Of a DNA stretch of 57,179 nt, positions 51,810 through 57,179 are shown in pieces. The position numbers were made by a program, and so were the translations under genes. The DNA comes from Desulfobacterales bacterium (GTDB lineage: Bacteria; Desulfobacterota; Desulfobacteria; Desulfobacterales; JALSRD01). Every line of letters starts with the position of its first letter. Within the stretch, counting starts at the first letter, position 1. The notes under the pieces were generated by a model. The model worked only from the letters and a program-made list of their open reading frames with translations, ran no database searches and was not told where the DNA came from. The DNA is taken from the NCBI GenBank assembly GCA_026984935.1, contig JALSRD010000054.1, positions 1-57,179 of the forward strand, read 5' to 3'.

Positions 51810-52568
51810 ATGATTTTGAAAAATCCAAAGTCAGGGCGCGGTATGGTTCCGTTGATGGCAGTGCTCATGCTGTTGGCCGGCTGTGCAAGCAGTCTGCCTC
51901 CAAAACAGACGCTTAGCCGTCCGCCGGCGCAAAACAACCTGTCGGCAGCGTCCGGATGGTGGCATGCGCGCTTTAAGATCAGCTGGGCGCAAAATAGCGA
52001 TCCGCGCTGGCCGGTGGATCTTTTGCTGGCGCAGCGTGTCATCGCGCCGGTCCTGGATCGTTTCGGCGGTCAGATCCGGCTGTGGCGTTTTCACCGCCGG
52101 GCGGCGCGCGACGCGGCCGGGCACCAGTTCAGTTTTATTTTCTACAGCAGCGCCGCGACGGCGCGACAGGTTTACCAGGCCATCGGCGCGCAAAAAATGC
52201 TGGCGGATCTGAACCGGGAAAAAATTTTAGAGCGCGTGATTTTCGACACCCCCGGCAAGCCCGCGCAGCCCGGTATCGGCGACACCAGCGACAAGCACTG
52301 GTCCCGCGCCGTGCAGGACACCTGGCCGTATTATATCATGGGAGTCAGCCGCATGTGGCTGGGCCTGATCGACAGTTACGTGCGCCACCAGGAGAAGCAG
52401 CCGCGGCCCGCCAGCTTGTCGGAAACTCTGGCGCTGTACAGCCGTGCCAACGATGCCATCACGCATATCTGGCAGGAAGAGGGACGGCACGCCTTTTTGC
52501 ACCACCTGAACGCCATTTTCGGATACAAATCCCTGGCCATCTACGAAAAACGCTGGGTGACGTTTTGA
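51810..52568 (+). CDS. Hypothetical lipoprotein
   Basis: A protein of about 252 residues. A signal with lipobox (PLMAVLMLLAGCASS, Cys as the lipidated residue) marks it as membrane-attached. The mature part has no family I recognise. It includes RLWRFHRRAARDAAGHQFSFIFYSS and a Trp/His-rich stretch (SDKHWSRAVQDTWPYYIMGVSRMWLGLID). The start could be ATG 51810 or TTG 51816; AGGGAG is placed better for the TTG. It converges on the J-domain gene. Confidence 0.72.
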   Translation: MILKNPKSGRGMVPLMAVLMLLAGCASSLPPKQTLSRPPAQNNLSAASGWWHARFKISWAQNSDPRWPVDLLLAQRVIAPVLDRFGGQIRLWRFHRRAARDAAGHQFSFIFYSSAATARQVYQAIGAQKMLADLNREKILERVIFDTPGKPAQPGIGDTSDKHWSRAVQDTWPYYIMGVSRMWLGLIDSYVRHQEKQPRPASLSETLALYSRANDAITHIWQEEGRHAFLHHLNAIFGYKSLAIYEKRWVTF

Positions 52569-52600
52569 GCTCGGCGTCGCTTCCCCGTGCAGCGTGACGT

Positions 52601-53278
52601 TCACCCATACGGCGGCCTGAACAGTACGGTGAGCCGGGAGCCGGCCATTCCGTATTGATCGAGCGCGATGAAGACGGCATGGTCCTCGTCGAGGCCCGCA
52701 GGGAAAGGAACCGCCAGGGGTATTTCGGCGGTAACCACTCCCCGGCCGTTGCAGCGCGGGCATGCATACCATCCTCTTGCGCCGCCACCGTCGCAAGCCG
52801 GGCAAACACTACGGGTCGGCAGCAGGATTCTGGCGGTGCCGCCGCGCCGGGCCTGTTGCGCAGTGAGCGCAATCTCGATGACCGGGTTTTCGAAGTGTAC
52901 AGGTTCGGCTCGGGAATACGGTGAGAAACCGGGCTGCGGGCGGGCCAGGAGATCCTCGGGGGTGCGCGTAAAGGGCCGCCGGAAACGCGGCGGGAACATG
53001 TCTGTTCGGGGGATCAGCGGTTCGGGGTGGGAGCCGGAGCCGGCGACGGTCCGATGGACGGACATCGGGCGTGTTTGGCGGATGCTCTGCTCGTATTCGC
53101 GGCGTTTGCGGCGGTCTGCAAGCACCGCGTAGGCTTCCTGGATCTGGCGGAACCGTTCGTTGCCGCCCGCATAGTGGTCCGGGTGGAACTCTTTGGCCAG
53201 TTTGCGAAAAGCGCTTTTGACTTCCTCTCCGGTCGCATCCGGCGAAATACCGAGAATGGCGAAGTAGCTCTTGGCCAT
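52601..53278 (-). CDS. J-domain protein with one zinc module
   Basis: A 225-residue DnaJ-like co-chaperone. The J domain spans residues 1-70 with the essential HPD motif (LAKEFHPDHY). A linker of about 70 residues follows, then a reduced zinc module (CPACDGGG and CPRCNGRG, two CxxCxGxG repeats, half of the DnaJ number), and a short C-terminal strand region. It should stimulate an Hsp70, but the shortened substrate-binding part suggests a specialised client. ATG 53278 is preceded by a strong promoter at 53376-53403. Confidence 0.88.
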   Translation of the reverse strand: MAKSYFAILGISPDATGEEVKSAFRKLAKEFHPDHYAGGNERFRQIQEAYAVLADRRKRREYEQSIRQTRPMSVHRTVAGSGSHPEPLIPRTDMFPPRFRRPFTRTPEDLLARPQPGFSPYSRAEPVHFENPVIEIALTAQQARRGGTARILLPTRSVCPACDGGGARGWYACPRCNGRGVVTAEIPLAVPFPAGLDEDHAVFIALDQYGMAGSRLTVLFRPPYG

Positions 53279-53375
53279 GGTCGATCTCCTCGGCGGTTAG
53301 AAGCCCTGAAAGCGAAATGTGGCGAATACTCCGCTGCCGGAGGTTATTGGCGTTTTCCCCGGCGGATTTGAATAT

Positions 53376-53403
53376 ATGATAAAAATAAAACGGGCGTTGT
53401 CAA
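53376..53403 (-). promoter_or_regulatory. Strong sigma-70 promoter of the J-domain gene
   Basis: On the minus strand a perfect -35 TTGACA (53398-53403) and a -10 TATCAT (53376-53381, five of six) are 16 bases apart, in an AT-rich patch. The leader to ATG 53278 would be about 90 bases. No heat-shock CIRCE-type repeat is seen. Confidence 0.65.
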
Positions 53404-53548
53404 ATCCACCGGGCATGGTCGTTGGATAAAGTATATGCAGCCTGTGGCGGCCGGCGTCTTCAGCCTCCGGGCTGTCGATGACACCACGGGTGGGGGCGGC
53501 GTGGAAAACATGGAACGGCATGACTGCCGTCGAAGGCCTTCGGCGTAC

Positions 53549-53577
53549 TTGCGCAACGGGGCATTCTGATATATAAA
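53549..53577 (+). promoter_or_regulatory. Probable promoter of the Memo-AMMECR1 gene
   Basis: TTGCGC (53549-53554, four of six) and TATAAA (53572-53577, five of six) are spaced 17 bases apart. The leader to ATG 53685 would be about 100 bases. Confidence 0.45.
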
Positions 53578-53684
53578 AAATACAGGCATGAAATAATTCG
53601 GATGCCGCGATAAAGCCCCGCTGCCGGTCGCTCTGGGTGGATTCGTAGCGGATACCTGATCGGAAAGCCAGTGGACGGGTGCGC

Positions 53685-55160
53685 ATGAAGAAAGCCGCCG
53701 CCATCGGTATGGCCCTGCTGCTTTGGGCCGTGAGCGCTGCGTGTGCGTCCGCCGGCCGCATCCGGCCGGCGGTGTGGGCCGGCAGGTTTTACCCGGCGGA
53801 CCGCCGGACGCTCGAAGCAACCATCGCCGGGCTGCTCAGGCAGGCGCGGCACAGCGCCATCCGGCTTCCCGCCCGCGGCTCGCTGAAGGCCCTGATCATG
53901 CCGCATGCCGGGTATATCTACTCGGGGCTGACGGCGGCCCACGGCCTGCTGGCCGTCGACCGCAACCGATTTCAGCGCATCGTGCTGCTGGGGCCCGATC
54001 ACCGCGTGGGATTTTCCGGCTGCGCCGTCAGTGATGTCAGCGCCTATCAGACGCCGCTGGGGACGGTGCCGGTGGACAAACATGCCCGCTACCTGCGGCG
54101 GCATTTCCCTATTTTCAAATCCGTCCCGGCCTCCGACGCTGGCGAACACAGCCTGGAAGTGGAGCTGCCGCTTCTGCAGTACCGGCTCAAAGCCTTTACC
54201 ATCGTGCCTGTTGTCATGGGGCAGGTCGATACCGGCATGGTCAGCCGTGCCATAGACCCGCTGCTGGACGCGCACACGCTGTTGCTGGTCAGCTCGGACC
54301 TTTCCCACTATCTGCCCTATGCCCGGGCGGTTGCCAGGGACCGGCGCACCATCCACAGCATTTTGGCGCTGGATGCCGAAAAGATCGCGGCCTGCCGCAA
54401 CTGCGCCTGCGGTCGGGGACCCATCGCGGTTGCCATCCGCCTGGCGCGTCGGCACCACTGGCGGCCCTATCTTTTAAACTACACCAACAGCGGCGATACC
54501 GCCGGCGGCAGGGCCGGCGTGGTGGGGTATGCCGCCATTGCTTTTGTGGGGGGAAAAACCATGGCCGACGAAGCGCAGACCCGACTGACCGATGAACAGG
54601 GGCAAGCCCTGGTGAAACTGGCGCGTTCGACGCTCATGCACAGGCTGGGGGTCAGCGTGCCGGCCGGCGAGGTGGAATCGCTGGCGCCGAAGCTGAAGGA
54701 TCCGGCGCTGCAGCGCCACAGCGGAACCTTTGTTACGCTTAAAATCGGCGGCCGCCTGCGCGGCTGTATCGGCAGTCTGAGCGCTGCCGAATCGATTGTG
54801 GACGGTGTGCGCCAAAACGCCGTCAATGCCGCCATGCGGGATCCGCGCTTTGCACCGCTTTCCGCCGATGAACTCGAGAATGTGGACATTGAAGTCTCCG
54901 TGCTGACCCAACCCCGGCCGCTGAACTTTGACGGCCCCCGCGACCTGATTTCTAAACTGCAGGTCGGAAAAGACGGCGTCATCATCCGCAAGGACATGGC
55001 CAGCGCCACATTCTTGCCCCAGGTGTGGGAACAGCTTCCGCGCCCGGAGGATTTTCTTTCGCAGCTGTGCCTGAAAGCCGGCCTGTCCGCACATGCCTGG
55101 AAAGAACCCGGCCTGGAAGTGATGACCTACCGCGTACAGTACTTTGAAGAAAAGAGATGA
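53685..55160 (+). CDS. Secreted Memo-AMMECR1 fusion (AmmeMemoRadiSam proteins B and A)
   Basis: A 491-residue protein. A signal peptide (KKAAAIGMALLLWAVSAACASA) leads to a Memo domain (about 25-290) with RPAVWAGRFYPAD, MPHAGYIYSG, GPDHRVGF and SSDLSHY, which place the Memo metal-binding His residues. An AMMECR1 domain (about 305-490) follows, with LRGCIGSL, AMRDPRFAPLSADEL and LPQVWEQLP. These two proteins and a radical SAM enzyme form the AmmeMemoRadiSam system of unknown function. The radical SAM member is not in the window. The signal peptide is unexpected for a partner of a cytoplasmic radical SAM enzyme. ATG 53685 is better than GTG 53679. The stop overlaps the next gene by 17 bases. Confidence 0.88.
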   Translation: MKKAAAIGMALLLWAVSAACASAGRIRPAVWAGRFYPADRRTLEATIAGLLRQARHSAIRLPARGSLKALIMPHAGYIYSGLTAAHGLLAVDRNRFQRIVLLGPDHRVGFSGCAVSDVSAYQTPLGTVPVDKHARYLRRHFPIFKSVPASDAGEHSLEVELPLLQYRLKAFTIVPVVMGQVDTGMVSRAIDPLLDAHTLLLVSSDLSHYLPYARAVARDRRTIHSILALDAEKIAACRNCACGRGPIAVAIRLARRHHWRPYLLNYTNSGDTAGGRAGVVGYAAIAFVGGKTMADEAQTRLTDEQGQALVKLARSTLMHRLGVSVPAGEVESLAPKLKDPALQRHSGTFVTLKIGGRLRGCIGSLSAAESIVDGVRQNAVNAAMRDPRFAPLSADELENVDIEVSVLTQPRPLNFDGPRDLISKLQVGKDGVIIRKDMASATFLPQVWEQLPRPEDFLSQLCLKAGLSAHAWKEPGLEVMTYRVQYFEEKR

Positions 55161-57048
55161 AAAGGCTGTTATCGCACTGGTTGTTGCCACGGGCATTTCG
55201 TCGGTGGCCGGCCAGCTGGCGCTCATCCGTGAATTCTTGACCCAGTTTCAGGGCAATGAGTTCGTCATCGCCCTGATCCTGTTCAACTGGCTGGTGCTGG
55301 GCGCCGCCGGCACGCTGCTGGCCCAAGCGGCCGCCGGACGCGGGTTGCGGGCCGGCAGCCGGGGCCTGGCGGTAATTTCGCTGCTGCTGGCGGCCATACC
55401 CACAACGCTGATCGTGGTCATCCGGGAACTGCACGCGGCCCTTTTTGTGCAGGGCGCTTCGGTGGGATTTGGGGCCACGCTGGCGTTTACCTTTTTGACC
55501 CTGCTGCCTTACTGCCTGCTGGTGGGTTTCGCGCTGCCCTATGCGCTCTTTGTGCTGCGCAGCGCCATCTACGATTTTCCCGGGGCCCGGATCTACATTT
55601 GCGACAACCTGGGCGATATCGGTGGCGGGGTGCTCTTTGCGGTCCTGCTGGTTTTTGCGCTGCGGCCCATGAGCGCGCTGTTTGCGGCCAACCTGCCCCT
55701 GCTGGCGGCGGTGCTGTTCTATACATGCGGCCGGCAGCGCCGCATGCTCCTGTACGGTGGTGCTGTGCTGGTGCTGGGTCTGCTGGCGGCCGGCATGGGG
55801 GCCGAAGGCCTTTTTCTGCGGCACGTGCCGGGCCGCCTGGTGGACTGGCGCGAAACCCGTTACGGCCGTCTGACCGTGTATCGACAAGAGGAACAGGTGA
55901 CGCTGTTTGAAGACGGCCGGCCGCTGGCCGGCAGCCAGCGGGTGAGCCTGGCCGAAGAACTGATTCACTACCCCCTGGTGCAGATCGACCGGCCGCGCCG
56001 GCTGCTCTTGATCGCCGCTCCCGGCGGCGTTATGACGCAGATCGCCAAGTATCACCTGGAACGTATCGATTACGTTGAAATCAACCCGGATATCAGCGAT
56101 CTCCAGGTGAAATTCGGCCTGATCCGGCGGATTGCAGGTCTGCACATCATCCACGCAGACGGCCGCGCCTTTCTGAAACACACCCGCCGGCGTTACGATG
56201 CCGTGATTGTCTGTCTACCAGAACCCTCGACGTACCGTCTCAACCGCTACTTTACGCGCCGCTTTTTTCAACAGGTCAAGCAGCACCTGACCGCCGGCGG
56301 GGTTTTCTCTTTTTCCATGCCGGGTTTTGAAAACTACCTGTCGGAACTCCAGCGGCGCGAGCTGTCGGTGCTCTACAGTACGGCGCAGGGGATCTTTTCG
56401 CATCTGCTCCTGCTGCCGGGTCAGAAAATCGTCTGTGTGTGCCGCAACGGATCCCTAAAGACGGATATCCCGGCCCTTTTGCGTCGGCGGCACATCGCCA
56501 CCGACTACATCAGCCGCTACTTTTACGGAAACCTGTCCGGGCAGCGCATCGCCGAGCTGAACCGCCTGGTGACAGCCCACGCCCCCTGGAATACGGATTT
56601 TGCGCCCCGGCTCATGCGGCTGGTGCTCTCGCGCTGGTTTGCCAAATTTGCCACGTCACCGGCCATTTTTTTTGTTCCGGCGGCCGTTCTGATGGCGTTG
56701 TACCTCTGGTTTGTTTCCAGCTGCGAGTTCGTCCTGCTGACTTCCGGCTGGTTCGACATGGGCAGCGAAATCCTGGTGATCTTTGCTTTTCAGATCATTT
56801 TCGGCTATATTTACTTTCAGATTGCGCTGATCGTGACCGTTTTTCTGGCCGGCCTGCTGCCGGGCGCCTGGGTGGCGCTCAAAAGAGAACGGCGGGCCAC
56901 GCGCGGCCTGCTGGTGGCCGGTGACGGGCTGCTGGCGCTGCTGGCGGTGCTCTTTGTGGTTTGTCTGAAGTACGCCGGAGACAGGCTTCCGGCAGGGTTC
57001 TTCCTGGCTTTTGGCTTTGCGGTTTCCATGGTGTCACCGGCAACCTGA
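55144..57048 (+). CDS. Membrane protein with spermidine-synthase-like domain
   Basis: A 634-residue protein. About seven hydrophobic helices occupy residues 8-225. A spermidine-synthase-like Rossmann methyltransferase fold (about 240-470) has RYGRLTVYR, LLLIAAPGGVMTQIAKY, VEINPDI and HADGRAFLKHT. A second group of helices lies at about 540-630. The catalytic Asp region of true spermidine synthase (D-S/T-x-D-P) is replaced by CLPEPSTYRLNRYF, so normal polyamine synthesis is doubtful. The TTG start at 55144 overlaps the Memo-AMMECR1 stop by 17 bases, so the two are probably co-translated. Function is unknown. Confidence 0.8.
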   Translation: MKKRDEKAVIALVVATGISSVAGQLALIREFLTQFQGNEFVIALILFNWLVLGAAGTLLAQAAAGRGLRAGSRGLAVISLLLAAIPTTLIVVIRELHAALFVQGASVGFGATLAFTFLTLLPYCLLVGFALPYALFVLRSAIYDFPGARIYICDNLGDIGGGVLFAVLLVFALRPMSALFAANLPLLAAVLFYTCGRQRRMLLYGGAVLVLGLLAAGMGAEGLFLRHVPGRLVDWRETRYGRLTVYRQEEQVTLFEDGRPLAGSQRVSLAEELIHYPLVQIDRPRRLLLIAAPGGVMTQIAKYHLERIDYVEINPDISDLQVKFGLIRRIAGLHIIHADGRAFLKHTRRRYDAVIVCLPEPSTYRLNRYFTRRFFQQVKQHLTAGGVFSFSMPGFENYLSELQRRELSVLYSTAQGIFSHLLLLPGQKIVCVCRNGSLKTDIPALLRRRHIATDYISRYFYGNLSGQRIAELNRLVTAHAPWNTDFAPRLMRLVLSRWFAKFATSPAIFFVPAAVLMALYLWFVSSCEFVLLTSGWFDMGSEILVIFAFQIIFGYIYFQIALIVTVFLAGLLPGAWVALKRERRATRGLLVAGDGLLALLAVLFVVCLKYAGDRLPAGFFLAFGFAVSMVSPAT

Positions 57049-57179
57049 AAATGCCTTTAAACGGGCGGCTTGAAAATGTTGTTTTCTTCCCCTGAATTTT
57101 CTTTGCAAAGATTCCATTTTTAAACTTTTCTTCTGGTTTTATTCCCGTCCTTTTTGTTTCGCATTTTATTCCCTCGGCA
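57049..57179. other. AT- and pyrimidine-rich right end
   Basis: The last 131 bases carry many T runs and are clearly lower in GC than the rest. I see no gene, repeat or convincing hairpin terminator here. Confidence 0.5.

Larger units (their letters stand above)
53279..53684. other. 406-bp divergent regulatory spacer
   Basis: No gene is evident. Two divergent promoters lie in it: one for the J-domain gene (53376-53403, minus) and one for the Memo-AMMECR1 gene (53549-53577, plus). The middle is GC-rich, without clear coding character. Confidence 0.6.

Noticed and set aside
1-57179. tRNA genes, rRNA, CRISPR arrays, prophage or insertion sequences
   Set aside because: I scanned for cloverleaf-like arms, regular repeats and transposase or integrase proteins and saw none that I could support.

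Overview
The window looks like a GC-rich chromosome segment of a sulfate-reducer-type deltaproteobacterium (Desulfobacterota, probably Desulfobacterales). This is inferred from gene content, not from a marker gene: cobalamin-linked MeaB and PduO-type adenosyltransferase, many large PAS/HisKA/REC sensor proteins, an NtrC/sigma-54 regulator pair, a Memo-AMMECR1 fusion and HpnM/HpnN-like transporters. I saw no rRNA, tRNA, CRISPR array or intact insertion sequence.

Layout. 1-1.6 kb: MeaB GTPase running off the left edge, followed by a truncated flavin-reductase-like remnant on the opposite strand. 1.6-7 kb: a dCache-HAMP-PP2C phosphatase, convergent with a ZraSR-like two-component pair. 7-7.5 kb: non-coding, with a strongly structured palindrome. 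7.5-10.7 kb: HAD phosphatase, LpdD-like protein plus UbiX, DUF2845 protein, patatin. 10.7-30.1 kb: one long minus-strand block. It starts with a membrane histidine kinase with receiver domain, then a 2610-residue enediyne-type (PKSE-like) iterative polyketide synthase fused to two hot-dog domains, an HpnN-like RND exporter, an HpnM/MlaC-like periplasmic protein, a HAD phosphatase, a nucleotidyltransferase, an ATP-grasp enzyme, a class III aminotransferase, a Gfo/Idh dehydrogenase and a CDP-alcohol phosphotransferase. 30.4-36.9 kb: hybrid kinase, PilZ protein, diguanylate cyclase and a secreted YceI-like protein. 37-45 kb: cobalamin adenosyltransferase, large AsmA-like protein, and a four-gene HK / HD-GYP / HDOD / REC-PAS operon. 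45.3-50.4 kb: YbhGFSR-type ABC exporter. 50.5-57 kb: old-yellow-enzyme family reductase, lipoprotein, J-domain protein, secreted Memo-AMMECR1 fusion and a membrane spermidine-synthase-like protein.

The best candidate for an undescribed system is the 10.7-30.1 kb block. The megasynthase has KS, AT, ACP, KR, DH and phosphopantetheinyl transferase domains in the order known from enediyne PKSs, and carries its own thioesterase-like domain. Downstream genes could build and activate a polar alcohol (dehydrogenase, aminotransferase, ATP-grasp ligase, nucleotidyltransferase, CDP-alcohol phosphotransferase) and move a lipid across the envelope (HpnN/HpnM-like pair). My reading, an inference, is a polyene or polyketide lipid with an unusual amino/phospho head group that is exported to the outer membrane. 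No hopanoid biosynthetic gene and none of the other enediyne cassette genes (E3/E4/E5) is present in the window.
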